This document shows positions 26,127-35,414 of a stretch of DNA of 50,964 nt, piece by piece. The first letter of the stretch is position 1. Every line of letters begins with the position of its first letter. Under the pieces are notes generated by a model. The model was not told the origin of the DNA, made no database searches, and saw nothing but the letters and a program-made list of their open reading frames with translations. The stretch is from Candidatus Cloacimonadota bacterium (lineage in GTDB: Bacteria; Cloacimonadota; Cloacimonadia; Cloacimonadales; Cloacimonadaceae): the NCBI GenBank assembly GCA_012522635.1, contig JAAYKA010000036.1, positions 1 to 50,964 of the forward strand, in the 5' to 3' direction. The translations under genes and the position numbers were made by a program.

Positions 26127-29100
26127 CTATTTAATCAGTACGAATTTGCCGACTTTTGTCTTGTTGTCGGCCTTGTTTTGCACGGAGTAGATATAGACTC
26201 CGGGCGCGACGATTTGGTTATGCTTTGATAACAGATCCCAATCATGGATACCGGAAGCGGTGAGACCATGATTTGCAGCCTTGGACACCGTTATAATATC
26301 GGCGTTGTAGGCTCCATCATGATCAATCTCCTGAACCAGGTCTCCAGCCAAGGTGTAGATGCTGATTTTGCATTGCTGGGGCAGATTCACAAACCACAGT
26401 CTGCGGCTCTTATCACCTTTTTCATCTTTGGGGCGTCTGCCGTCGAAGGTGCTGCTTCCGATGTAGGGATTTGGCACCACATAAATATTATCCATGTTTT
26501 CTTTTGCGAGAGTGCCGGGGAAGAAAATCTTCATGTTGGCATCTGCGTCGCGGCCAGTTTCCAGGAAATTCAAGTCGTTTGAAGGAATGCCGCGGTCATA
26601 GGCTGTTACCGCAACGTAATATTCAACGCCTTTGGGAGGATACAAGATCTGTGAGTGGTAGTATCTACGGGCCAAACGTTGGTCTTTAAGATCATACAAG
26701 CCCTCATAATCTTCAGGATTATCGGGATTGCTGGGTATGTAGATCTGGCCACCGTGTCCGGGCAGGGGGATCAACTTTGAGTCGTAAAGCTCATCAAAGA
26801 TTTCGTTGCGGATTTCGGGGTGTTTGAAAAGCCTTGCCTGCATCATTTTAACGGTATTAATCGGCAGACCGGCATATTCATCGGCAATGACCTGGGCTTG
26901 TCTTTCAATATCCACACTCCAATCCACATCAGGATTATAGATGGGCCAACCATTAAACAGATCCGGTGGATTGCTCGTGAACATATAGTTTTCGTCCAAC
27001 ACGGTGAATTTGGTATAATAATTTGCCGCTTCATCGTTTGTCAGATCACTCTTCCATTGGTTGGGATTTGGCAGGCCTTTATCGATTCCGAGGTAACCGC
27101 CAAAATCAATAAATTGTTGAGTGCCGTAGTTAACTTCATAGTCGATCAGGTCTTGCGGTGTGTCAACCTTGTCCCAGCGCTCAATCATTGTCCAGGCTTC
27201 TTGTGAGCCACTGCCGCTACGTCCCCAGGCTGAATAACCTTGGAAGTCGTGACGCAATCGGTATGCCGTGAAAGGATTAACCAAGGCGTTCATGTTGTAA
27301 CTCAAGGTGTCTGAAAGAGCCGCGGGGTGGAATTCGGAAGGATAGCTTGCCCAATCAACAGAATTGGGATCGCTGTCTATTCCGGGGATGAGGTTTGCGC
27401 TGCCAGGATGCTGCCATCCTATGATGGCGCTGCTGACAGTTTTGGTATCATAAGAGAATTCACTGCGGTTGTCCCAATACAAGTCGATGCAATCTCCACC
27501 GTTGGACATTTCAGCAAAAAGCTTTGGAATTTCAGGTGGTTCAGGTGGGTTGTAGTGGGGGAAAGTATCCGGCAAAACAACCGTGGTCAGGGTTTGGGCC
27601 TCGCCGTAAATCTCTTTTGCCCAGCGCGCGGTACGCTTGAGGTCTTCCTTGTCCTTACCAGGGAACACGGCCACCACGATTTTCATGGTTTTCCCTGGTG
27701 CAAGGTTCCATGATTGATCGCTGGCCGCAGTCATGCCTTTTTGGTCTCCATAGAAGGAGAAAAGGAAACGCGTGTCGGTTGGAGATGGCTGTTCATATTC
27801 CATCTGGTCTGCCGCTTCCGGACGCAGGGGCGCGAATTTGCTTTCATCGGGGTTTCTACCCGTTAAAAGCCAATATTTTTCGTTTGCCGTTCGCTTGGGC
27901 GCGTAGTTCATATTCAACGGTTTGAAATCATCAGGGCCGTCACCAACCTTCCAATACCAGCAGTGGAATTGGAGCTGTTCCGGGTCTGGTGTACAAACAC
28001 GGGCACCCACCAAACCGGTTGACAAGCCTCCATCGCCGTCGGCGTCGTAGGTGTAGGCAAATTCATAACCGGTTCCTTTCACGTATCCTGAAAGGTCGTC
28101 GGATGCTTTTTCTGGACCCATGGTCTGGGGACCCACGTCACAGTCCATGTAAATTCCCATGGCGCAATCGAACAAGGTGTCCTGAGTGGCGATGTTCATG
28201 TTTGTGATGTTGAATTCCACATAAACCAGGTTTTTAATGTAGTCGTAGCTCCATTGATAGGACATCTGGCGAACGCGCAAGTTCAATGGCACATGGAGGT
28301 TGCGGCTTCTGGAGCCTCCCAGGTCTCTGTCTCCAACTGTGCCCAGAGGGCAGTAGTCGTAATAGTAGGAAATAAAATCCTGCTCAGAAACCGGGGCGCC
28401 ATCTTCATCGATCAGTCCGTCTCCATCATCATCATAAGGCATTGTAAAGCAGTAGGTGGGGTTTGAGGTGTCGGATAGCTCCATGAATCCCAATGGGAAC
28501 CATATTTCGGAGTTGTATCCCTCATTGATGATGCCAAAGTTGTGGGTTTGGTGAATGTATAGTCCGCCAAAACTGCTGAATTGGGCGGGCAATTCATCCG
28601 CAGCCCTCAGCGGGAATGTGTAGCCCACGCCATCTTCGTCGATGATACCATCACCGTCATCATCAACCCCACGCTTTTGGTAGCGGGTGCTGGCTGTAGC
28701 GACTCCATCCAATGCGTTGTAGGCATTGTAAAGGTCTGTCGCGTTGGCGTTTCCTGCCACAAGGGGGTTGTAGGCGGGCAGGAATTCGTAGAGATCATAG
28801 TCACCATCGAATCCCACTGTTACAAGGGTATCCACCACTGGCTTCATCCAAGGTCTCCAATCCGGGGTTCCTTGAGCGACGGTTCCAGAGCTGTCTGCGC
28901 TGGGGTTTATGGCTTTCCAATAGAGTTTCCTGCCGGCATCGTCGCGTCGATATTTCTTCGCGCCGAACCACAGGGCACCCTGGTAGAGGAAGTCATATCC
29001 GCTGCCACCTGGATATTCCAAGGATGGATATTGGGGAACAATGTCGTCCCCGGAACCGAAGAAACCGTAGTTGCTAACTCGCAGCCACATGTTTCCAACG

Positions 29101-29222
29101 TTATGGTAAACGTTAAGATCCAGCTTCTTGGTGCCTGAAGAAGGAACTGCCATTGCTGCATGGACAACACCCGTTGCCAGGAGTGCCAGCAGCAGGCAGA
29201 ACGCAAATTTGTAAAACTTCAT
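26127..29222 (-). CDS. Large secreted protein with C-terminal sorting-type tail
   Basis: A 1031-residue protein with signal peptide (MKFYKFAFCLLLALLATGVVHA). Two Ca-loop-like motifs are present (DDDGDGIIDEDG near residue 190 and DDDGDGLIDEDG near 265), and the sequence is rich in Tyr, Asp and Pro throughout. The last 90 residues (VVPNPYIGSSTFDGR, CKISIYTLAGDLVQEIDHDG, GVYIYSVQNK, VGKFVLIK) match a type IX sorting-like beta domain. It follows tonB by 19 bases and precedes the PorV-like gene by 10. I do not recognise the main body. A surface-exposed protein working with the TonB receptor of the same operon is plausible but unproven. Confidence 0.82.
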   Translation of the reverse strand: MKFYKFAFCLLLALLATGVVHAAMAVPSSGTKKLDLNVYHNVGNMWLRVSNYGFFGSGDDIVPQYPSLEYPGGSGYDFLYQGALWFGAKKYRRDDAGRKLYWKAINPSADSSGTVAQGTPDWRPWMKPVVDTLVTVGFDGDYDLYEFLPAYNPLVAGNANATDLYNAYNALDGVATASTRYQKRGVDDDGDGIIDEDGVGYTFPLRAADELPAQFSSFGGLYIHQTHNFGIINEGYNSEIWFPLGFMELSDTSNPTYCFTMPYDDDGDGLIDEDGAPVSEQDFISYYYDYCPLGTVGDRDLGGSRSRNLHVPLNLRVRQMSYQWSYDYIKNLVYVEFNITNMNIATQDTLFDCAMGIYMDCDVGPQTMGPEKASDDLSGYVKGTGYEFAYTYDADGDGGLSTGLVGARVCTPDPEQLQFHCWYWKVGDGPDDFKPLNMNYAPKRTANEKYWLLTGRNPDESKFAPLRPEAADQMEYEQPSPTDTRFLFSFYGDQKGMTAASDQSWNLAPGKTMKIVVAVFPGKDKEDLKRTARWAKEIYGEAQTLTTVVLPDTFPHYNPPEPPEIPKLFAEMSNGGDCIDLYWDNRSEFSYDTKTVSSAIIGWQHPGSANLIPGIDSDPNSVDWASYPSEFHPAALSDTLSYNMNALVNPFTAYRLRHDFQGYSAWGRSGSGSQEAWTMIERWDKVDTPQDLIDYEVNYGTQQFIDFGGYLGIDKGLPNPNQWKSDLTNDEAANYYTKFTVLDENYMFTSNPPDLFNGWPIYNPDVDWSVDIERQAQVIADEYAGLPINTVKMMQARLFKHPEIRNEIFDELYDSKLIPLPGHGGQIYIPSNPDNPEDYEGLYDLKDQRLARRYYHSQILYPPKGVEYYVAVTAYDRGIPSNDLNFLETGRDADANMKIFFPGTLAKENMDNIYVVPNPYIGSSTFDGRRPKDEKGDKSRRLWFVNLPQQCKISIYTLAGDLVQEIDHDGAYNADIITVSKAANHGLTASGIHDWDLLSKHNQIVAPGVYIYSVQNKADNKTKVGKFVLIK

Positions 29223-29241
29223 TCAATACTCCCAATATATC

Positions 29242-29892
29242 TTAATTTAACTTAAATTCGACAGGTATGTTAACGGTCGTATCCACCGCGTTTCCACCGC
29301 TTTTACCAGGTTGGAAACGCAAACCGCGAATGGCATTGATGGCGGCTTCATCCAAGCCTCCTGGCCCGGATTGAACGGATTTCACAACCCTGATGTTGCC
29401 AACGCTGCCATCCTTATAGACATCCACCGCCAGCATCACAGTTCCCTGCACCCCTGCCCGTCTGGCAAAATCCGGGTAAACTGGGCTGATTCTGCCCAAG
29501 GGGACTGGGGAATCCTCGTAGGGAACAAAGTCGAATGGTTTGTCGTCCCCACCGGATTGGATGGAGGTACTCGTTGTGGCTTGGATGTCGCCAAAAGCTT
29601 TCAGGGCTTCGAGTCTCTGCTCCTGAAGCTCTGGGCTGGCGTCTGTGGCAAGCTCTTCACTGAAGACGGGGATATCGATATGGATCTCTTGTTCCTGAAC
29701 GTCTTCTTCTTTTTGACGCTCGTCCGGTGGCGCTTCAGTCATTTCTGCCATCACAGTGTTTTCACTTTTTCTGTGGGTATCCACTTGCGCTGTAATCAAA
29801 AAAGCGAAAAGCATTAGCGTGATTGCCAATGCAACCGACTTGCTGAATTGCGCGTTGCTGTGGTCTTTCCAGTCGTGGCTTCCGATTGTCAT
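29242..29892 (-). CDS. tonB: TonB energy transducer
   Basis: A 216-residue protein anchored by one membrane helix (about residues 18-35, VALAITLMLFAFLITAQ), with an acidic linker in place of the usual Pro-rich one (ERQKEEDVQEQE) and a TonB C-terminal domain (SPVYPDFARRAGVQGTVMLAVDV, KDGSVGNIRVVKS, LDEAAINAIRGLRFQPG). It transmits proton-motive force from ExbB/ExbD to outer-membrane receptors. ATG 29892 is chosen because GAGGAGG lies upstream; a longer frame to 29952 overlaps exbD. The linker is short and lacks Pro-Lys repeats. Confidence 0.9.
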   Translation of the reverse strand: MTIGSHDWKDHSNAQFSKSVALAITLMLFAFLITAQVDTHRKSENTVMAEMTEAPPDERQKEEDVQEQEIHIDIPVFSEELATDASPELQEQRLEALKAFGDIQATTSTSIQSGGDDKPFDFVPYEDSPVPLGRISPVYPDFARRAGVQGTVMLAVDVYKDGSVGNIRVVKSVQSGPGGLDEAAINAIRGLRFQPGKSGGNAVDTTVNIPVEFKLN

Positions 29893-29905
29893 GTCTCTTG
29901 CCTCC

Positions 29906-30331
29906 TCACAGTTTTCTTTGAACTTCAAAGACAACATTGCGGGTGTCGGCATCCTGAAGCCGCATCATCACGTCCCTAACGTTTTGGTAGGGCGTTTCCC
30001 TGTCGGTGCGAAAGCAAACTTGAAGGGTGGGAATGTCCCGCGCCTTGGCTTGCATCGCGTTAATGATGGAATTGTCTTCCACGGTGCGCGGAAAGTCGTC
30101 GATCAGGATGTCTCCTTTCAGCGTGATATAGATCGTGGCAGATTCATTTCTGGAGATACGTTCGATGTTATCAGTTGCGGAAGGGAAGCGTTCCCTCTGC
30201 ACCCAGAAAACTCTTTCCTGCACGAAAACGGTGGAGACCATGAAGAAGAGCAACAGCAGGAAGGCGATATCGCCAGTGGATGTGGTGGGGATGCTCACAT
30301 CCGGGGCGTCTTTTTTCATTATCTTGGCCAT
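29906..30331 (-). CDS. ExbD/TolR-family protein, second copy
   Basis: A 141-residue inner-membrane protein with one N-terminal helix carrying the essential Asp of the family (D21 in STGDIAFLLLLFFM), then a periplasmic domain. ExbD and ExbB form the proton channel that drives TonB. It lies nine bases after the first exbD and 13 before tonB. The two copies share the helix but differ in their periplasmic domains. Confidence 0.9.
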   Translation of the reverse strand: MAKIMKKDAPDVSIPTTSTGDIAFLLLLFFMVSTVFVQERVFWVQRERFPSATDNIERISRNESATIYITLKGDILIDDFPRTVEDNSIINAMQAKARDIPTLQVCFRTDRETPYQNVRDVMMRLQDADTRNVVFEVQRKL

Positions 30332-30340
30332 ACTTTGCTC

Positions 30341-30814
30341 CTATATTGAGGTGGAGATGGAAATCAGCGCCCGGTCACGATAGGTGACCAAACGCTCCAC
30401 CACTCTCACCATGTGTTCATAGTTTGCTTCGGGGTCGGTTTTAACCAAAAACAGCATCTTCGTGGATCTCAGCACTGGATCTTTTTCCATCTTATTCAGA
30501 CCGTCGCGCATCTCAATCTTTTCCAGGATACGCTTGTCCAGATCTGCATCCGACATGGTGATCGGCTCTGCTCCATTGATGCTCAGCTGTCCGTTTTCCA
30601 TGATGTCGATTCTGGTCATCTCTTTGTCCGTCAGCTTGATTTCCGAAGCTTTTTGCTGTGCCTGGTCAACTGCTTTGGTAAGCTGAACCTTCACGCCTTC
30701 TTTGACGTCAAACTTTGTTGTCGCCATAAAAAAGACGATCAGCAGGAAGGCAATGTCGCCAGTCGAGGCCGTTGGGATCTCGACTTTTCGCCTTCTTTTA
30801 CGGGTGACTTCCAT
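30341..30814 (-). CDS. ExbD/TolR-family protein, first copy
   Basis: A 157-residue proton-channel subunit. After a basic N-terminus (residues 5-10) comes the membrane helix with D20 (STGDIAFLLIVFFM). The periplasmic part is longer than in the second copy. It follows exbB by 11 bases. Paired exbD genes are common in this superphylum and may form a mixed dimer in the ExbB pore. Confidence 0.92.
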   Translation of the reverse strand: MEVTRKRRRKVEIPTASTGDIAFLLIVFFMATTKFDVKEGVKVQLTKAVDQAQQKASEIKLTDKEMTRIDIMENGQLSINGAEPITMSDADLDKRILEKIEMRDGLNKMEKDPVLRSTKMLFLVKTDPEANYEHMVRVVERLVTYRDRALISISTSI

Positions 30815-30825
30815 TTTTCCCCCTA

Positions 30826-31668
30826 TCAGGACTCGATGAGGGCTTCGGTGACCTTCTCTGAGGCTCTTTGCATGTCGATCACAAGTCCGTCCACCATGGT
30901 GGTGAAGATGTTATAGAAAAGCTGGATGGGGATAGCGGCAATCAGACCGTATTTTGTGGTGATAAGCGCGATTTTGATACCGTCCGCAACGATGGTGGCG
31001 TCCACTGAACGTGCTTTCGCGATGGCATCAAAGGCAACAATCATACCGTCCACTGTTCCCAAGAATCCAAGCATGGGTGCCAGGGTGATGGTGGAGGTCA
31101 TTTCCACAAAGCCTTTTTCCAAGTATGACATCTCAATCATTGCCGCGTTTTCCATGTTCTTTTCAACCGCGTCGATGCCACGATCCGTCTTCAAAAGACC
31201 AGCATACACAACTGCTGCCACGGGACCACGTGTCTTTTGTGCAAATTCTGTGGCTTCTTTGATTTTCTTGTCCTTAATCAAGGGCAAGACTTCTGCCAAG
31301 AATTTGTTCAGATTCACTTTCGCGTACATGAGTGAGATGAATTTCCAGATGGAATAGGCAAGGCCATAGATCAAAACAAAGAGGATGGGCCACATCGCCC
31401 AGCCACCGTCCACAAATTCCTTCACCAATGAGCGGCCAAACAAGAATTCAGCCACGCCTCTGATGCCGGATTTCTGTTCAATTTCTTCGACGGCTTGCTC
31501 GGGAACTGCCGCTTCTTCGGGCGCAGCAGCTTCCACGGTTTCTTCAACTTGTTCAACGGCGTCTTCGCCAACCTGCTCGGCTGGGGCTTCTTGCGCGAAG
31601 GCAATTCCCACCAGCAACAGGCTCATCAGCATTATGAGTGTCAGTATTTTCGAGAAGCTATTTCTCAT
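30826..31668 (-). CDS. exbB: ExbB/TolQ/MotA-family proton channel protein
   Basis: A 280-residue protein. It opens with a signal-peptide-like helix (ILTLIMLMSLLLVGIAFAQ) and a 45-residue segment very rich in Glu, Ala and Val, probably periplasmic, followed by the three-helix MotA/ExbB core (WPILFVLIYGLAYSIWKF, then VEMTSTITLAPMLGFLGTVDGMI and KIALITTKYGLIAAIPIQLFYN). The start is ATG 31668, with GGAGG upstream. It lies 23 bases after the receptor gene. The extra acidic N-terminal part is typical of Bacteroidota-like ExbB proteins. Confidence 0.92.
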   Translation of the reverse strand: MRNSFSKILTLIMLMSLLLVGIAFAQEAPAEQVGEDAVEQVEETVEAAAPEEAAVPEQAVEEIEQKSGIRGVAEFLFGRSLVKEFVDGGWAMWPILFVLIYGLAYSIWKFISLMYAKVNLNKFLAEVLPLIKDKKIKEATEFAQKTRGPVAAVVYAGLLKTDRGIDAVEKNMENAAMIEMSYLEKGFVEMTSTITLAPMLGFLGTVDGMIVAFDAIAKARSVDATIVADGIKIALITTKYGLIAAIPIQLFYNIFTTMVDGLVIDMQRASEKVTEALIES

Positions 31669-31691
31669 TTTGGTTTTCCTCCATGGATTTA

Positions 31692-34600
31692 TCAAAAGTT
31701 AAACGAGACGCCAAAAGTGACGCCGCGGTGATCGTTATACATGCTGGGGTTTCGGATATATTTGTCATACACAAACTGGTGTTCGGCATAGGTGTAGTTC
31801 GTGTTTGGATCCGAAATGTCTTCCCCGGTTTCATATTCATTTCCGGTTTTTGGATACACGGAGAGGATATTTTTGGTTTTGAAAAGGTTTTCCACGTCCA
31901 GGAACAACCTGATATTCATCTTGTTGGAAAGTGAGATTCCTTTGGTGAGGCGCAGGTTTGCCTGGTGGGTGAAGCGTTTGCGGGCGCTATTTGTATCCAG
32001 CATACTGCTTCCAACCATGCTTTGAGGAGTATATGGAGAGCCGGATGCAAGGCTCCAGTTGATGTTCGCGCTAAAGTCGTCCAAAGGCAGGATGAAATCC
32101 GTGAAAGGCACAAAGAATTCTTCCCCGCGTCCGATGCGGAAAGTGTAGTTCAGGTTCAGGTTGTGACGCACGTCCCAATCCAGAGGAAATTCCCTCAGGT
32201 TTGTAGCTTCGTCTTGGATGACGGTGGAAGAGTTGTTACCATGTGCCCAGGCAAGCGAATATGCAACGCTCCAGGTGTTAAAGTTTGAGAGCAATTTCTC
32301 CAACTGGATGTCGATACCGCGGGCGGAACCATAGTCTTCGGAGATGAATTTATACCAGAAAATCTGTTCTTCCCCTGGTTTGGTTTCCTTTACTGTGCTC
32401 ACGTAGTTATAGAGGTTTTTGTAGTAAGCGGTCATATCCACCACATAGTCATCTGAAAGCTGGTGGGAAAGCCCAACTTCATATGTCACAGTAATCTGTG
32501 GCTCCAGAATCGTATTTCCAACTGTCACCGTCTGGTCTGAAACGTTGGCATCAGCCGGCGTTTTTGAGGTGAAGATGTATTGCATCTGAGGGAGTTGGTT
32601 TTGATAGTTGTAGGCAAAACGCAAAACGTCGCGATCGGTGATGGGGTGAGAAACACCCAAACGGGGTGAAACCATCAACTGCAGCCTTTCGCTGGGGTCA
32701 AAATCCACGGTTCGGTAGGTGGCGTCGTCTTGCAGAACTTTATATTTTGTGCCAAGATACCAGAGGTCAAAACGCAGGCCAGCATTCACAATCATGCCTT
32801 CCCATTCCATTTTATCCTGGATATAATATGCCATCTGCCAGGGATCGGCTTGATAACCGTCACGTTTTCCGGAGGCTTCCTTCGCAGCACGATAGTAATC
32901 TGTCGGTTTGTAAATCGGGATTGCGACGCCGTCGTCCGTTAAATACATATCATATAATTCAACCGGCACGTTTGTGACGTTGCCGTCTTCATCTATAACA
33001 GGTTCAAAACCTGCCATTCCGTCCCAAACGCGCTTCAGGCTTGCCTGGAAACGATCTTCGTAGATGGTGAGGAAGCTTTGCAGCTGGTCTTTTTTGATGG
33101 AGTGTTTAATAACTTCCAGTCCGGTTTTTGCCAGATGGGTTTCGTTAATTTGCCATTCAAAATCTGCCCGGGTGTTGATGGAAGTTGTCATGTCATCCTG
33201 ATAGAATTGATAAATGCTTCCGGGAGGGGCAAAGCCTGTGATGGTGCGTGGATCTTCCACGCCAGCGATACGGTAGGTCCAAAAAGAAGCGGGGAAATAT
33301 TCAGCGTCGCTTTGACCGTCGCCGTCGTAGTCTGGACTAAAAACACCATCACTGTCGTGGTCGACTGTATCCCAGCCCTGGTAGCCTTGCAGCACGTTAT
33401 CCACATAGTCCACACCGGGGTTTTCCGGATCAATGTTCATGTAGATATAATTGTCTCTATCGATTCCTCTGGGGCCGGTGTTACTGTTCTTTTGGTAATA
33501 ACTCCCCTTGAGTTTCAGGTTCATGGTGCTGCTGAACACATGATCGTAGGTGCCGATATATTGTCTTTGCTCGGTATGCGATGTCGCATAATAATCCAAA
33601 GCATAGCGATTGCCCCAGGAGAAGGGGTAATCAACGTTCAAATCTCCCCTCGCGCCAAGCGTGAAGCGCTGTGTGGCACTGGGTACAAATTTTGTCTTCA
33701 GGTTCACGTTGTAGGCATTGTAGTTTCGATGACCCAAATCCAGCCCCAAAAACCTCGTCCGATCCTCATAAGGATTGTTAACGGGGTATTCATATTCCAG
33801 AAGTTGGCGCCAAGCGTCGTGGTATTCATCGAAGAAAAGGTAGTCGTTCATGGGGTCGGCAATGTAATAATCTTTCATGCGCCCATCGAGCCATTCACCA
33901 CCACCGTTGATGTAAAATGTGAGCCGTTCGCGCAGGTTTTCGCCTCCAAATGGCCAGATGGGGCCGCCCAGGGCAAATTTAACCACGTCGGAATTGCGGC
34001 CGCTACCGATGATATGGTCGGTATTATACTCGATTTTTCCAGAATAAAATGGGTCGCCGTCCTTGGTGACGATATTGATAACACCACTTTGAGCGTTGCC
34101 ATATTCGGCTGGGAAGCCTCCCGTCATCACCTTCATGTCGCTGATGGCGTCTGTATCCACCTGAAGTGCGCTGCCACCGTCAACCGGGTCCGAAACGCTC
34201 ATTCCGTCCACCGTGAAGTTGATTTCGTTGGCACGGCCGCCTCGGATATGAAGCTCGCCACCAATGTTGCTCACGCCAGCTTGAAGCGCGACAATGCCGG
34301 CAACGTCGCTAACCGAGACGTCGCTCATGCGGTCCATTTCAATTTGGCGTTCACTGGAGGTGCGGTCTTTACCAACTTTGTCCGGTTCCGCTGTGACCAC
34401 AACCGTGGAAAGGGTTACCCCGGCTTTTTTCATCACAGGGGAAAGGTTGGTGGTTTGGTCAACCTGGATGCGGACGTCATTATAAGAAATAGTGTCGTAG
34501 CCGATCAGGGAAAAACGAACCGAATAGGTTCCCGGCGGAATATTGATGATTATGGCGGTGCCCTTGGAATTAGTCTGTCCGCCTGTGACACGCTGGCTGC

Positions 34601-34745
34601 CACGCATAACAACAACGTTCACAAATTCAATTGCCTTTCCTTGGCTGTCACGAACTCGGACAGAGAGCCTGCCAGTGGTGGCGGCGTCCAAAAAGGTTAA
34701 GCAAAACAGGCTGAGAAACAGCAGGATAAATAAAGTTTTTCGCAT
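31692..34745 (-). CDS. TonB-dependent outer membrane receptor
   Basis: A 1017-residue receptor and the first gene of the operon. A signal peptide (residues 1-21) is followed by a carboxypeptidase-regulatory-like beta domain (about 23-105, SVRVRDSQGKAIEFVNVVV, IINIPPGTYSVRFSLIGYD), a plug domain (about 115-230, IRGGRANEINFTVDGMSV, GGFPAEYGNAQSGVINIVTK) and a barrel ending in VSFNF. A Ca-loop-like pair (DHDSDG and DYDGDGQSD) is in a barrel loop. The start has GGGAGG seven bases upstream. Such receptors import or export glycans, peptides or metal complexes; the ligand is unknown. ExbB, ExbD, ExbD and TonB follow immediately. Confidence 0.93.
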   Translation of the reverse strand: MRKTLFILLFLSLFCLTFLDAATTGRLSVRVRDSQGKAIEFVNVVVMRGSQRVTGGQTNSKGTAIIINIPPGTYSVRFSLIGYDTISYNDVRIQVDQTTNLSPVMKKAGVTLSTVVVTAEPDKVGKDRTSSERQIEMDRMSDVSVSDVAGIVALQAGVSNIGGELHIRGGRANEINFTVDGMSVSDPVDGGSALQVDTDAISDMKVMTGGFPAEYGNAQSGVINIVTKDGDPFYSGKIEYNTDHIIGSGRNSDVVKFALGGPIWPFGGENLRERLTFYINGGGEWLDGRMKDYYIADPMNDYLFFDEYHDAWRQLLEYEYPVNNPYEDRTRFLGLDLGHRNYNAYNVNLKTKFVPSATQRFTLGARGDLNVDYPFSWGNRYALDYYATSHTEQRQYIGTYDHVFSSTMNLKLKGSYYQKNSNTGPRGIDRDNYIYMNIDPENPGVDYVDNVLQGYQGWDTVDHDSDGVFSPDYDGDGQSDAEYFPASFWTYRIAGVEDPRTITGFAPPGSIYQFYQDDMTTSINTRADFEWQINETHLAKTGLEVIKHSIKKDQLQSFLTIYEDRFQASLKRVWDGMAGFEPVIDEDGNVTNVPVELYDMYLTDDGVAIPIYKPTDYYRAAKEASGKRDGYQADPWQMAYYIQDKMEWEGMIVNAGLRFDLWYLGTKYKVLQDDATYRTVDFDPSERLQLMVSPRLGVSHPITDRDVLRFAYNYQNQLPQMQYIFTSKTPADANVSDQTVTVGNTILEPQITVTYEVGLSHQLSDDYVVDMTAYYKNLYNYVSTVKETKPGEEQIFWYKFISEDYGSARGIDIQLEKLLSNFNTWSVAYSLAWAHGNNSSTVIQDEATNLREFPLDWDVRHNLNLNYTFRIGRGEEFFVPFTDFILPLDDFSANINWSLASGSPYTPQSMVGSSMLDTNSARKRFTHQANLRLTKGISLSNKMNIRLFLDVENLFKTKNILSVYPKTGNEYETGEDISDPNTNYTYAEHQFVYDKYIRNPSMYNDHRGVTFGVSFNF

Positions 34746-35414
34746 CGAAAAACCTCCCTTCTTATATGGCTTTAATAATCTTTAACTATCTGATATACAG
34801 GAAACAAGCCAATCGGAACAGCATTATTCCCCGGTTGGATGCGATTATCTGGCTGTCCCAAAAACGTCAAGCATTTTTTGTTGGATTCAGCTTCTGGGCT
34901 GATTTCTTTAACGGGGCAAGTTCGAATGCGCCAATCTCCAGAACCTCTCTAAACCCTAATATGGCAAAAGTTTCCACCCTTCCCGAAGAAAATGAAGGCA
35001 TTGTTTCACCTGTGACAATCTTTTAAAATCATAAAAAACAAATTTGCATGACCGATAGAATCAATTCTGTTTCCTGATATGCACGCTGATTGAACCAGCT
35101 TGTGTTTCAAATTTATCACACTATTCTTGGAACGAGCCAGTTGAAAACGCATGAATGAAGCCGTAACTTTATATGTGCCATAAGAATGCCTTAATAAACA
35201 TAAGGAAAACATAAGGGATACATAAGGCAGTGACCAAGAACCAAGAAATTGTCCTGACTAAAACGGGCAGTTTACACCCTTTTTCATAAAAGAATGGAAT
35301 ATATCCATCGGTAAACATGAATTGAAATTGGCAAATGAGACCAAAGAAAAAAGCTTAAAAGCAAGGCGGGAAAAACAGTTGGGAAAGTAACAAAAGATTG
35401 TCTTTAAGCCGCCA
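34746..35414. other. 669-base non-coding region upstream of the receptor operon
   Basis: This gap lies between the end of purM and the start of the TonB-receptor gene, both on the minus strand. It should contain the operon promoter, but no box pair clearly fits. It contains the CATAAGG repeats at 35179-35226. Short open frames here have no ribosome site and no recognisable product. Confidence 0.6.
35179..35226. repeat. Phased CATAAG repeats
   Basis: CATAAG occurs at 35179, 35199, 35210 and 35221. The last three copies are extended to CATAAGG and spaced exactly 11 bases apart, about one helical turn. GCCTTA at 35188-35193 mirrors TAAGGC at 35223-35228. A protein-binding site is possible; it lies about 430 bases upstream of the receptor operon. 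Confidence 0.6.

Noticed and set aside
33078-34700. Plus-strand open frame of 540 codons
   Set aside because: It lies wholly antisense to the TonB-dependent receptor, whose plug and barrel motifs are unmistakable. Long antisense frames arise here from codon bias.
34915-34945. GTTCGAAT reminiscent of a tRNA T-loop in the 669-base gap
   Set aside because: The flanks do not form a T-stem and no acceptor, D or anticodon arms are present.
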